Shown: in pieces, positions 23,177 through 32,679 of the stretch | Numbering within the stretch: the first letter of the stretch is position 1 | Layout of the letters: every line of letters starts with the position of its first letter | Assembly: GCA_021740175.1 (NCBI GenBank) | Contig: JAIPAH010000013.1 | Span: 1-39,950, forward strand | DNA from: Bacteroidales bacterium | Lineage (GTDB): Bacteria; Bacteroidota; Bacteroidia; Bacteroidales; JAIPAH01 | Direction: 5' to 3' | Length of the DNA: 39,950 nucleotides | Notes under the pieces: model-generated | Told to the model about the DNA's origin: nothing | The model's database searches: none | What the model saw: only the letters and a program-made list of their open reading frames with translations | Program-made: the position numbers and the translations under genes

Positions 23177-25136
23177 CAAAAAGTTTTTTTTCAGAATAAT
23201 ATTCCCGCTGATAGGCTTTCTGCTGATTAATACGTCTTTTTCCCAGCAAATGCCGGGTTCGATTATGATTGTGGGTGGCGGCACGGAATCCTCCGGGGGC
23301 TGGAGTGATACCCCGTATGGATGGGTAGTGGAACAGGCTGAAAATAAAAGGGTGGCTATTATTGCTCATTCGGAAAATCCGGGAAGTTGGATGCCGGATT
23401 ATTTTGAAGAACTGGGCGCCGAGCAGGCCGATAACTTCTCTGTGATGACCAACCAGCAAGCTGATCAGCAATCGCTGTATGATGACCTGAAAACCTACGA
23501 CGCAGTCTTCTTTAAAGGTGGGGATCAATCCAATTACTACCTCTATTATAAGGATACCAAACTTACTCAAGCCGTAAAGGAAATTTTTGAAGCCGGAGGC
23601 GTTATCAGTGGAACTTCCGCCGGTCTTGCCGTCTTATCGGATGTGATTTTTACTGCGGAAAACGGTACGGTATACTCCTACGAAGCTCTCCGTGACCCTA
23701 ACAATCAATATATGACTCTCGCTGATGATTTTTTAAATCTTTTTCCAGGCTATATTTTTGATTCGCACTTTGTAGAACGTTCCCGTTTTGGACGCCTTAT
23801 TGGTTTTATGGGCCACTGGAAGCTCAACCAGGGCGAAGAAATGGTGGGCGTAGGAGTTGATGATAAGACAGCCCTTTGCATCGACCGGGAAAAAATTGCC
23901 CGCGTTTATGGCACCGGGGCTGTGCGCTTTTACCAGCCCGGCGAAAACAACAACTTCCGCCTCAGCGACGGGAAACTGCTGGCCGATAATCTGCAAGCAT
24001 CACAACTTTTGCATAACGATGCGGTCCAGCTTAACGAATTTAATGTTGCCGGACTGGGCAACGAGATCACTCCGGAAAAGAATCATGAAGACTATCCGGG
24101 GACCCTTTTTCTGAGTGCCATTGACGGCATCGATGACAATACACTTACGCTGACTAAGTTGAAAGAAGAACCTTCGGGAAATGATTCTATTCTTATCGTC
24201 ACCGGTAATTCCACCGCCGAAGCCGAAAAATACCGGAATACACTGTCTCAATGGAATTTTGATAAGACAGAAATACTCAACGCAACCATCCCTAACGGAG
24301 AAGATGAGCAATGGATAGCCAAAGCAGAAAGAATACGTAAATTTCTTTTTGTCGATAATGATGAATCTCAGCTAAAAGAATTTACCTCTACCACTCCTGC
24401 CGGACAGAAAATGCTGGAGAGCATGCGTGACGGGGTGGCTGCTTTTGTGGGAGATGATAGCCGGCTGCCCGGGCAAATATACTGTGCCAACTATCGCCAG
24501 GTATACGCTTCCTACGACGGCCTGCTAGAGTTTGAGGAAGGGCTGGGGCTGCTGAATACCACCACCCTCATGCCTAATACTTTCACCTCCTCGGATTACT
24601 GGGAGAATACGATGGCCGCCGTACCTTATGCTATGAATCTCGATAGCCTGAAATATGGTCTGTGGCTAAGTGAGGAAATGGTTTTAAAATATTTTGAAGA
24701 GGAAGGGAATACCTACATGACAGCTTTTGGTGATTTTCCGGCTATGTTTATCGAAAACAATGGCACGATGGGCGATTTTTCCGACCAATCGGCGGTATCG
24801 TCAGGTGAACCTCGAGATGTAGCAGGGTTTAAGGAGATGAAGATGCGGCTGATTGATAATACGGTTGCCGTAAAGGTAGGATCGCTGAATGCCTCTAACC
24901 CGCTGACCTATCAGCAAAAACTAAACGTCTACCCGAATCCGGCGGGTGATTGGCTGTTTATTAAAAACGCCCCAAAAGGAACACTGACAGTTTTTTCAGC
25001 AAAAGGAGAAAGGATGTTGCAAACCGGGATTAGCCGGAAAATCGATATTTCGGGCCTGAAGCCCGGCGTGTATTTCATCCGGGTGGCCGGCTCTGATTCC
25101 GATAAAGTTTACACACAAAAGATACTGATCAAATAA
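23169..25136 (+). CDS. T9SS-secreted cyanophycinase-like protein (peptidase S51)
   Basis: 655 residues with a signal peptide (1-26). Domain 1 (about 30-290) is a peptidase S51/cyanophycinase fold: VGGG, then FFKGGDQS (114-121), then nucleophile Ser150 in SGTSAG, then DSHFVERSRFGRL and GVGVDDKTA. Residues about 335-565 look like a second S51-type domain in which the SGTSAG position reads FVGDDSR, so it should be inactive. A T9SS sorting domain with VYPNP ends the protein (about 580-655). The enzyme should act outside the cell or on its surface, cutting the Asp-Arg side-chain polymer cyanophycin into beta-Asp-Arg. The start overlaps iadA by 8 nt, so translation is probably coupled. Confidence 0.85.
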   Translation: MNNKKFFFRIIFPLIGFLLINTSFSQQMPGSIMIVGGGTESSGGWSDTPYGWVVEQAENKRVAIIAHSENPGSWMPDYFEELGAEQADNFSVMTNQQADQQSLYDDLKTYDAVFFKGGDQSNYYLYYKDTKLTQAVKEIFEAGGVISGTSAGLAVLSDVIFTAENGTVYSYEALRDPNNQYMTLADDFLNLFPGYIFDSHFVERSRFGRLIGFMGHWKLNQGEEMVGVGVDDKTALCIDREKIARVYGTGAVRFYQPGENNNFRLSDGKLLADNLQASQLLHNDAVQLNEFNVAGLGNEITPEKNHEDYPGTLFLSAIDGIDDNTLTLTKLKEEPSGNDSILIVTGNSTAEAEKYRNTLSQWNFDKTEILNATIPNGEDEQWIAKAERIRKFLFVDNDESQLKEFTSTTPAGQKMLESMRDGVAAFVGDDSRLPGQIYCANYRQVYASYDGLLEFEEGLGLLNTTTLMPNTFTSSDYWENTMAAVPYAMNLDSLKYGLWLSEEMVLKYFEEEGNTYMTAFGDFPAMFIENNGTMGDFSDQSAVSSGEPRDVAGFKEMKMRLIDNTVAVKVGSLNASNPLTYQQKLNVYPNPAGDWLFIKNAPKGTLTVFSAKGERMLQTGISRKIDISGLKPGVYFIRVAGSDSDKVYTQKILIK

Positions 25137-25143
25137 AAGACAA

Positions 25144-26019
25144 ATGAAAAAAACGATTTACTTGTTCGTTCTCGTTTTAATCGGATTTACCGCTTGCAAA
25201 CAAGGCAGCGAAACCAAACAAAAAGACACCATTCCCATTCAGGAGCAGGCAGACGGAAAACTGTTTATAATTGGTGGAGGAAGCCAACCTCCTTCATTGG
25301 TCAAGTCGATGGTGGAAGCTTCGGGGGCGGATACAACCGGCTATGCCGTCATCCTTCCCATGTCCAGTTCGGTGCCCGATACCTCGGCTTACTATGCTGC
25401 TAAGAGGTTCAGGAAAGCGGGCGTGGATGACATTGTTACGTACAACATCCAGGATGCCTCGGCTACAAGTAATGCCAGGCTCGATTCGCTGAAAAGCGCT
25501 CAACTCATTTACATGACGGGCGGCGATCAACGTCGATTTATGGATATTGTCCGCGGAACGAAAGTGCAGGAAGCAATCCGGAAGGCTTTCCTGGAAGGGG
25601 CTACCGTCTCGGGCTCAAGCGCTGGTGCTGCCGTGATGAGTAAAAAGATGATTACCGGTGATGAGAAAAAGCATCCCGAATACACCGGCGATTTCCGAAC
25701 CATCGAGGCCGACAACATGATTATCAAAGAGGGCGTCGGCCTGCTCGAAAACATGATTGTCGACCAGCATTTCATCCGGCGCATGCGCACGAACCGCTTG
25801 CTCTCGGTGGTGATAGAAAATCCGGGATATATGGGCGTAGGAATCGACGAATCGACGGCTATCCTGGTTCAGGATAACAAGGCCGAAGTGTTTGGCGAAA
25901 GCCAGATCATTGTCATAAGTAACCCCAACGGGGAAGTCAGACAAAAAGACGGCCTTCTCGCTGCAGAGGATTTATCGCTGGATGTATACGTTCCGGGCGA
26001 GACATTTTTTCTGGATTAG
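25144..26019 (+). CDS. Cyanophycinase-like lipoprotein (peptidase S51)
   Basis: 291 residues. A lipoprotein signal ends at Cys18 (FTAC), so it is membrane-anchored, possibly on the cell surface. The cyanophycinase core is complete: FIIGGGSQPP, YMTGGDQRR, nucleophile Ser159 in SGSSAGAAV, VDQHFIRRMRTNRL and GVGIDEST. The length fits single-domain cyanophycinase. The gene starts 7 nt after the preceding one, forming an iadA/secreted S51/lipoprotein S51 operon. It could trim fragments released by the secreted enzyme. Other S51 activities (alpha-aspartyl peptidase) are possible, but the SxGSSAG and DQHF pattern and the iadA neighbour favour cyanophycin. Confidence 0.87.
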   Translation: MKKTIYLFVLVLIGFTACKQGSETKQKDTIPIQEQADGKLFIIGGGSQPPSLVKSMVEASGADTTGYAVILPMSSSVPDTSAYYAAKRFRKAGVDDIVTYNIQDASATSNARLDSLKSAQLIYMTGGDQRRFMDIVRGTKVQEAIRKAFLEGATVSGSSAGAAVMSKKMITGDEKKHPEYTGDFRTIEADNMIIKEGVGLLENMIVDQHFIRRMRTNRLLSVVIENPGYMGVGIDESTAILVQDNKAEVFGESQIIVISNPNGEVRQKDGLLAAEDLSLDVYVPGETFFLD

Positions 26020-26254
26020 GGGAGTAAAAAAGTTATGATGGCTAAAGTTTTTATTTATATGATGTTACTGAGCGACGAGTGCAACCACTATTTTATGCGT
26101 GTTTTGAAAACGCGCAAAAGGGATTGACATGGGAGAGTGATCATTTTTTAATAAGCAATTCATCAAACTAAAATGAATTTATAATTTTTAATTAATTTTA
26201 AACGGTTTATACCTTATCTTGAACGGGTAATTTACCATAGGCAAATGGAGGATA

Positions 26255-26815
26255 ATGGATGATAACGGGGAATATAACAAAAAAGATGACGCCCAATTAG
26301 TTATGCAACTAAAGAGGGGCGAGGAAAAAGCTTTTGAATCGCTTTATTACCGCTATAGCGAAAAGCTTTATTACTTTGCCCTGCGTTATCTCAACAATGC
26401 CGAAGATGCCGAGGGTATCGTTCAGGAAATTTTTTTGAAGGTCTGGATTCACCGCCAAAATCTCGATGAAAATCAATCATTTAATTCTTACCTTTTCACC
26501 ATCGCCAGAAACACTATTTTTAACTTGCATCGCAGCCGGCAGTACGAAAAAGTATATCTGAACTACGCCCGCAATATGTTTAAGGAGCTGCATAACCGAA
26601 GCATGGAGGACATAGAATATGCCGACCTGTTGCGACATATCAATGATCTTCTCTTACAACTGCCGCCAAAACGAAGAAAAATATTTGTGATGAGCCGCAA
26701 GCTGGGCATGTCCTATAAAGACATTGCCCGCGAACTTAGCCTGTCGGAAAAAACCATCGAAACGCATATTCGCCTGGCCTTACGTACTCTAAAATCAGCT
26801 TTGTTCAAGGCTTAA
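26255..26815 (+). CDS. ECF RNA polymerase sigma factor, Bacteroidota type
   Basis: This 186-residue sigma-70 family protein of the extracytoplasmic type directs transcription in response to an envelope signal. Region 2 spans about 25-95 (LYYRYSEKLYYFALRYL, AEGIVQEIFLKVW). Region 4 spans about 125-185, with the helix-turn-helix MSYKDIARELSLSEKTIETH. An upstream GGAG lies 6 nt before the ATG. It is followed by a FecR-type anti-sigma gene and an STN-bearing SusC gene, the standard trans-envelope signalling arrangement. The likely target is the adjoining SusC/D operon. The 235-bp gap from the cyanophycinase gene contains only an AT-rich stretch and a weak GCG/CGC hairpin (26097-26115). Confidence 0.93.
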   Translation: MDDNGEYNKKDDAQLVMQLKRGEEKAFESLYYRYSEKLYYFALRYLNNAEDAEGIVQEIFLKVWIHRQNLDENQSFNSYLFTIARNTIFNLHRSRQYEKVYLNYARNMFKELHNRSMEDIEYADLLRHINDLLLQLPPKRRKIFVMSRKLGMSYKDIARELSLSEKTIETHIRLALRTLKSALFKA

Positions 26816-26923
26816 CTGATACATTTCTTTTTTATTTAGAAGTAAAATTGCTGACTTTTTCATTTTCGCTTAAGGGATACCCTCCATTTGCGTGTATTAG
26901 TTAATAAAGAAAAGAACGAAACC

Positions 26924-27928
26924 GTGAACTTAAAAGAAATAAAACATTCTTTTGTCCGCTTTTTTTTCGGTATAGATTCCGAAGAAGATAAGAGGAAAGT
27001 GATGGATTCTGATGAATCGACGGAGATGCTGAAAGAGCAGTGGGAGTATTATGAAGATTTAAGGCAAACGCAACCCTCTCCCGATCATCAGAAAATTTAT
27101 GTCCGTCTGAAATCCTTTATCGATTCGGAGAAGCCTTTGGCGCCGCAACTCTCTTTATCTGCCAGGCTTTACAAATGGTATTCCGTAGCGGCTACCATAA
27201 TATTGCTGGCAGGTATTGGTATCTTGATTTTTACGGATGCGCTACCATTTGGGGATGAGCCGGTTACCAAAATTGTGCAGAGAACCGGTAAAGCCCAGCA
27301 GTTGCATCTTAAGCTATCCGATGGTACTGAATTGTGGCTTAATGGGGAAAGCGAGCTGACCTATCCTGAAAGTTTTACCGGATTAGATACCCGTTCGGTT
27401 AATCTCACCGGAGAAGCCTTTTTTAAAGTAAAAGCCTCCAAAAGCCAGCCATTTGTCGTCAATACCGGCAATATGAAGGTAGAAGCTACCGGTACAGCTT
27501 TTAACGTAATGGATTACCAGGATGAACCCATTGCTCGCACGGTACTCATGGAAGGAAAAGTGGACATTACGAATCCGGAACGTCACCCCTCAAGAGACTT
27601 CAAAACCTCCCTGACGAATAATCAGATGCTCACTTACCATACCGAGGACAAGACTTTCAGCAAAAAATTTGTTAATGCCCGCCAACACTCCTCGTGGCGT
27701 GAGGGGAAATTGATTTTCGATAATGCACCGCTTATGGAAGTCATACTCAGACTGGAACATTGGTATGGTATAGACTTCCATGTAAATGAGAACTTAAAGA
27801 AAAGTAACCGTTATACTATGAAGCTGGAAAATGATTCCATACAAGAGGTGCTGCGCATATTAAAAATGACCACACCAATGGGATATAAAATAGATGGCAA
27901 TGATATTTACTTAACGGAAAAAGAGTAA
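26924..27928 (+). CDS. FecR-family anti-sigma factor
   Basis: About 334 residues from GTG 26924 (TTG 26888 is an alternative upstream start; no ATG fits). A cytoplasmic N-terminal part (EIKHSFVRFFFG onward) would hold the sigma factor. One membrane helix follows (about residues 80-100, VAATIILLAGIGILIF). The periplasmic FecR domain has the LSDGTELWLNGESELTYP and GEAFFKV motifs, and a C-terminal domain carries LEHWYGIDF. It should sense the STN domain of the SusC receptor and release the ECF sigma factor encoded just upstream. The family call is firm; the start codon is not. Confidence 0.9.
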   Translation: MNLKEIKHSFVRFFFGIDSEEDKRKVMDSDESTEMLKEQWEYYEDLRQTQPSPDHQKIYVRLKSFIDSEKPLAPQLSLSARLYKWYSVAATIILLAGIGILIFTDALPFGDEPVTKIVQRTGKAQQLHLKLSDGTELWLNGESELTYPESFTGLDTRSVNLTGEAFFKVKASKSQPFVVNTGNMKVEATGTAFNVMDYQDEPIARTVLMEGKVDITNPERHPSRDFKTSLTNNQMLTYHTEDKTFSKKFVNARQHSSWREGKLIFDNAPLMEVILRLEHWYGIDFHVNENLKKSNRYTMKLENDSIQEVLRILKMTTPMGYKIDGNDIYLTEKE

Positions 27929-27960
27929 CAACAAAAGGAAACCAAAGAAACTTAACTACT

Positions 27961-30900
27961 ATGAGTTTAAAAACTACATTATCCGGGAAGCGATTATTCC
28001 GTTTTTTCTCGTGCTGTTTTATTTGGATACTGCTTTTGCTGGTAGTACAATCCGCTTCGGCTCTGAGTCAATACGCACAGGCGAAGCGGCTTAGCCTCGA
28101 AGTAAAAGAAGTGACGCTGAAAGAAGCCTTGAAAAAAATCGAGGAGCAAAGCGCTTTCACCTTTGCTTATAACGATGCTAAAATCGATGCCGATCAGCAG
28201 GTGACTATAAGTGTCTCGAATGTTACAATCGATGATTTGTTACTCAAGGTTTTTAAAGAGACCGACATCGAATACAAAATAGTAAACAAAAAGATTGTTC
28301 TTAATTCCCGGAAAGAGGATCGGAGAGAGGGATATCTTACCCGGCCTTTGCAGGATAAGCTGTTACAAGGGAAGGTAACTGATGCTAAAACCGGCGAAAC
28401 CCTTCCCGGTGTGAACATCCGGATTCAGGGGACAAATAAGGGAACAAGCACCGGTGTTAACGGGGAGTTTAAAATTGCCATTCCTTCCGACGTTGAAGAG
28501 CCTGTACTGATATTTTCCTTTGTTGGTTATCTAAAGAAAGAGGTGCCGGTAAAAGGAAGAGACAAACTCAATGTAGCGATTCAGCGCAAAACCAGGAAGC
28601 TCGACGAAGTGGTAGTGATAGGTTATGGCGAATCTTCCCGAAAGTTACTGACCAGCTCCATTTCCAGTGTTAAAAGCGAAGATATCGAAAATACGACCTC
28701 CAACGGTGTGCAGGAAGTGTTGCAGGGCAAGACTTCAGGAGTATCGGTTAACCGTAACTCCGGTACACCGGGAGCAGCCCCCACGATGAGCATTCGGGGT
28801 ATAAGCTCCATATCGGCGGGAACGCAACCGCTTTACGTGGTGGACGGTGTTCCTGTGAACAGCGGCGACTATAGTCAGATTAGCATGGAAGGGCAGGATA
28901 TCAGCGCTATAGCGGATCTTAATCCTGACAATATTAAATCGGTGAGTGTCCTTAAAGATGCTTCTGCCGCCGCCATATACGGGGCCAGGGCAGGAAACGG
29001 CGTGGTATTGATAGAAACCAAATCAGGACAAACCGGGGAAACCCGCTATAACTTCAAAGCCTTTAACGGCTTCCAGGAGGTCTACAAAAAATTGGATGTC
29101 CTCAATGCTGAAGAGTGGAAGGATTATGTGGTGAATTTTCAGGGCATCTCCGACGATTACTCAGGTATTCATCCTAACCTTGAGTCAGAGTGGTTTGAAG
29201 AAGGGGTGAATACTAATTGGCTCGATAGAGTGTTTCGTAAAGCACCCATTCAGAACTATCAGCTCTCTGCGTCAGGTGGAAAAGAGGGGATGAGGTTTTA
29301 TGTCTCCGGTAGATATTTCAAGCAAAAAGGGGTCGTTATTGGAACCGATTACGATAAGTTTAACGGACGAATTAATGTAGATTATGATCTGGCCGATAAT
29401 CTGAAAATAGGAGCAAAAATCACCACTACCTATTCCCTTAACGATAGGGTAAGAGGTGATCAGACCGTTAATGGGCCGCTACCGAATGCAGTTTCTGCTC
29501 CTCCTGTTGCCCCCGTAAAAGACAGCCTGGGGAATTATCCCCTGGCCGGGTGGTGGGACAACCCGGTAGCTGTCGGTAAAGAAGTCGTTAATCAGGCCGA
29601 GACATTTCACAATGTATCAAACATATTCGGCGAATACCGCATCAATGAAAACTTGAAGGTGAAAAACCAGTGGGGTTTTGATTACTACAATCTTCAGGAA
29701 AGGCGTTTTGAACCTTCTTTCGTGAAATCCGCGAAAGAATCCAATGGATACGGGGCTGATGGGAGTTCGAATGTCTTCAAACTAACCCAGCAAACTACGA
29801 TAGATTACAACAAAGAATTTAATGATAAACACAAGCTTAATGCGCTTTTAGGCTATAGTTTTGAAAAATGGGACGAGAAATACCTGTTTATGGCCGGGAC
29901 ACAGTTTCCGAACGACCAGCTCAGGTACCTGGAATCGGCAGCCCGCATTGACCAGGAGGCAACAGAATCTGAGTTCTTCGAATCGGGATTGACGTCTTTC
30001 TTCGGTCGTCTGAAATACAATTACGATAACAAATACTTGCTGAACCTGACCTTGCGGCGCGATGGCTCCTCTAATTTCGGAGAAAACTATCGTTACGCTT
30101 ACCTCCCTTCATTTTCATTTGCCTGGAGAGCTATCGAAGAAAACTTTCTGGAAAATCAATCATTCATAAGCGATTTGAAACTAAAAGTCAGCTATGGTTT
30201 AACAGGGAATGATGATATCGGGGCCTTCGGGTCAATGAATCTTTATAGCTCGGGATATAACTATTACGGTCAGTCGGGATTGATCCCCACACAAATTCCC
30301 AACCCGGATCTAAAATGGGAAACCACCTCCAACTACAATGCGGGGCTTGATCTGGGATTATTTAATGATCGTGTGCTTTTGTCAGCAAACTTCTACTATA
30401 ATCACACCACCGATTTGCTGCTGGCCCGCCCGGTGCCGACAAGTTCCGGGTTCGGAAGCATGGACGCCAATGTGGGTGAGCTTGAAAACAGAGGGATGGA
30501 ATTCGAATTGTCGACAAAAAATGTCCAGGGGGCATTCAAATGGAATACAGATTTCAACATTTCCTTCAATAGAAATAAAGTGCTTGAACTTTACAATGAC
30601 CAACCACTCACTCCCGGAACGCGGGGAAATAATGCGGCAATTGTAGGCGAGCCCATCGGGGTTTTCTTCATGTATGAATCGCAGGGTGTAGACCCCTCAA
30701 CGGGTGAACTCATGCTTGAGGATGTCAATCAGGACGGTACTATCAACGAGAAGGATCGCCAGGTTGTCGGAAGTCCTCAGCCTGATTTTACCGGAGGAAT
30801 GACCAACAATCTGTCCTATCGGAATTTGGATCTCAGTTTTTTTATACAGTTCGCATCCGGAAATGATTTATTTAATGGGGTGAGACAGTATGCAGAAAAT

Positions 30901-31278
30901 ATGACCATCACCAACGATAATCAGTTGTCGACGATTAAAGACCGATGGAAAGAGCCGGGCGACCAGACTTATGTACCGAAATTAAACGGAAAATACAATA
31001 ACACCATTACTTCCCATTACCTGGAAGATGGCTCGTTTATGCGCCTAAAAAACGTGACCTTATCATACAATCTCCCTGTCGATAAGCTGGGAGCAAATAA
31101 CCTGATAAATAGCGCGAAACTCTATATCAGGGGTGAAAACCTCATTACCATCACGCCTTACAGCGGAATGGACCCGGAAGTGAATTATTCGGGGGTTTCT
31201 ACCATTTCCAGGGGCGTGGACTTTTTTACCTATCCGCAGGTAAGATCATATATGATAGGACTTAATTTGAAATTTTAA
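27961..31278 (+). CDS. SusC/RagA TonB-dependent receptor with STN domain
   Basis: This 1105-residue outer-membrane transporter works with SusD and TonB. In order: signal sequence (to about 37), an STN signalling domain (about 45-115), a carboxypeptidase-regulatory-like domain starting LQGKVTDAKTGETLPGV (about 133-210), the SusC signature DEVVVIGYG, a plug domain with SIRGISSISAG and PLYVVDGVPVN, and a beta-barrel ending in NLKF. The STN domain fits the FecR anti-sigma gene 32 nt upstream, so substrate binding should signal for its own expression. The substrate cannot be read from the sequence. Proximity to the cyanophycinase operon makes peptides or beta-Asp-Arg a candidate. Confidence 0.95.
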   Translation: MSLKTTLSGKRLFRFFSCCFIWILLLLVVQSASALSQYAQAKRLSLEVKEVTLKEALKKIEEQSAFTFAYNDAKIDADQQVTISVSNVTIDDLLLKVFKETDIEYKIVNKKIVLNSRKEDRREGYLTRPLQDKLLQGKVTDAKTGETLPGVNIRIQGTNKGTSTGVNGEFKIAIPSDVEEPVLIFSFVGYLKKEVPVKGRDKLNVAIQRKTRKLDEVVVIGYGESSRKLLTSSISSVKSEDIENTTSNGVQEVLQGKTSGVSVNRNSGTPGAAPTMSIRGISSISAGTQPLYVVDGVPVNSGDYSQISMEGQDISAIADLNPDNIKSVSVLKDASAAAIYGARAGNGVVLIETKSGQTGETRYNFKAFNGFQEVYKKLDVLNAEEWKDYVVNFQGISDDYSGIHPNLESEWFEEGVNTNWLDRVFRKAPIQNYQLSASGGKEGMRFYVSGRYFKQKGVVIGTDYDKFNGRINVDYDLADNLKIGAKITTTYSLNDRVRGDQTVNGPLPNAVSAPPVAPVKDSLGNYPLAGWWDNPVAVGKEVVNQAETFHNVSNIFGEYRINENLKVKNQWGFDYYNLQERRFEPSFVKSAKESNGYGADGSSNVFKLTQQTTIDYNKEFNDKHKLNALLGYSFEKWDEKYLFMAGTQFPNDQLRYLESAARIDQEATESEFFESGLTSFFGRLKYNYDNKYLLNLTLRRDGSSNFGENYRYAYLPSFSFAWRAIEENFLENQSFISDLKLKVSYGLTGNDDIGAFGSMNLYSSGYNYYGQSGLIPTQIPNPDLKWETTSNYNAGLDLGLFNDRVLLSANFYYNHTTDLLLARPVPTSSGFGSMDANVGELENRGMEFELSTKNVQGAFKWNTDFNISFNRNKVLELYNDQPLTPGTRGNNAAIVGEPIGVFFMYESQGVDPSTGELMLEDVNQDGTINEKDRQVVGSPQPDFTGGMTNNLSYRNLDLSFFIQFASGNDLFNGVRQYAENMTITNDNQLSTIKDRWKEPGDQTYVPKLNGKYNNTITSHYLEDGSFMRLKNVTLSYNLPVDKLGANNLINSAKLYIRGENLITITPYSGMDPEVNYSGVSTISRGVDFFTYPQVRSYMIGLNLKF

Positions 31279-31296
31279 TCTGAAAAACTGAAAACA

Positions 31297-32667
31297 ATGA
31301 GAACCATAATCCTATTTATAGCGTTAACTATCATGGCTTCCGGTTGTGAAATTTTGGAAGTGGAGCCTACCGATAAAATAGCGGGCGATAAAGCCATCAA
31401 TGACCTCGATGGCTTAAAAGCGGCGGTCAATGGCTCCTATGATCAGCTCCAGAGTGTGGGTTTTGCCGAAGACGGAATTATTTTCGGCGATCTTCCTGCT
31501 GATAACTGGATACATGTGGGTTCGAAAAAAGAATACCGCCAGGTTGATAATAACGAAATCCTGCCTTCAAATGGATACATTGAAGGGATATGGGCTAGCT
31601 GTTATGACGGCATAAACCGGATTAACAACATTTTCGCCCAGGTCGATAACCTGGAAGACACGCCCGAGAGTATCCTCAACGACTACAAGGGACAAAGCTA
31701 TTTTATCAGGGCTATCAACTATTTCACTCTTGTAAAATATTTCGGGGGTGTACCCTTACGGCTAAAGCCCACCGAAACTGCTTCAAATGAAGAGTTGTTC
31801 AAACCGGCAGCTACTCGGGTTGACACTTATAAGCAGATCATTGCGGATCTGAAAAAAGCCGATTCATTGCTCCCGGATGAGAAAATTAATCCTTCATTTG
31901 CCAATAAATATGCGGCAAAAGCTTTAATGGCAAGGGCTTACCTCTATCTCAGCCAGTATGAAGCCCATTGGCAGCAGGCAGCGAATATGGCTGATGCCGT
32001 TCTGCAAAGCGGCTATTTCCAGTTGGCGGAAGGGGAAAACTACAGAGATCTATACGATGAAGAGGTCTCAACCAATGAAGTGATTTTCCAGGTTGACTTC
32101 TACAATGATGACGACCAAAATGCTATTGCCGATTGGGTGCGTCATGACGGACGCCTGGAGGTAGAGGCATGGGAGACCAAAGCCAAGGAAAATAGTATTT
32201 ATCATGAGTATGACGAAGGAGATCATCGCCGGGACGCTGCGGTCTATGAAAACGGGGGTGCCTTCTACTGCAATAAGTACGAAGATACCGGTAATGGAAA
32301 AGACAATGTGATCATATTGCGCCTAGCCGAAATGTACCTCATAAAAGCCGAGGCTCTCAATGAAATTGGATATGAATCCGACGGTCCTGCTTTCGAAGCC
32401 TTAAATACGTTGCGCGAAAGAGCCGGGGTGTCGATTTATTATTCCTTTGACCTCTCCAGCCAGGAAGCATTCAGAGAAGCAGTACTGAAAGAGCGTAGGT
32501 TGGAACTGGCCTTTGAAGGACATCGGTTTTTTGATTTGGTAAGAGCCGGTAAACCTGCTGAAATCATGGGGGAAAACACCACCCTCGCCCGTAGCGAATG
32601 GCTCTTCCCCATCCCACAGTCAGAGTTAGATACAAATGAAGAAATGACTCAAAATGGTATTTATTAA
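31297..32667 (+). CDS. SusD/RagB substrate-binding lipoprotein
   Basis: 456 residues. The lipoprotein signal ends at Cys17 (MASGC), and the mature protein sits on the outer-membrane surface as the lid of the SusC channel. SusD features include FIRAINYFTLVKYFGGVPLR (about 142-161), the TPR-like helical stretch LMARAYLYLSQ, and the C-terminal ERRLELAFEGHRFFDLVR with the final FPIPQSELDTN. It starts 18 nt after susC. The ligand is unknown. Confidence 0.95.
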   Translation: MRTIILFIALTIMASGCEILEVEPTDKIAGDKAINDLDGLKAAVNGSYDQLQSVGFAEDGIIFGDLPADNWIHVGSKKEYRQVDNNEILPSNGYIEGIWASCYDGINRINNIFAQVDNLEDTPESILNDYKGQSYFIRAINYFTLVKYFGGVPLRLKPTETASNEELFKPAATRVDTYKQIIADLKKADSLLPDEKINPSFANKYAAKALMARAYLYLSQYEAHWQQAANMADAVLQSGYFQLAEGENYRDLYDEEVSTNEVIFQVDFYNDDDQNAIADWVRHDGRLEVEAWETKAKENSIYHEYDEGDHRRDAAVYENGGAFYCNKYEDTGNGKDNVIILRLAEMYLIKAEALNEIGYESDGPAFEALNTLRERAGVSIYYSFDLSSQEAFREAVLKERRLELAFEGHRFFDLVRAGKPAEIMGENTTLARSEWLFPIPQSELDTNEEMTQNGIY

Positions 32668-32679
32668 AAATTGAAAATT

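Noticed and set aside
26097-26115. GCGTGTTT/AAACGCGC hairpin as the terminator of the cyanophycinase operon
   Set aside because: It has a tight 3-nt loop, a G-T pair and no T-run. Read-through into the sigma-factor gene cannot be excluded, so it is not listed as a terminator.
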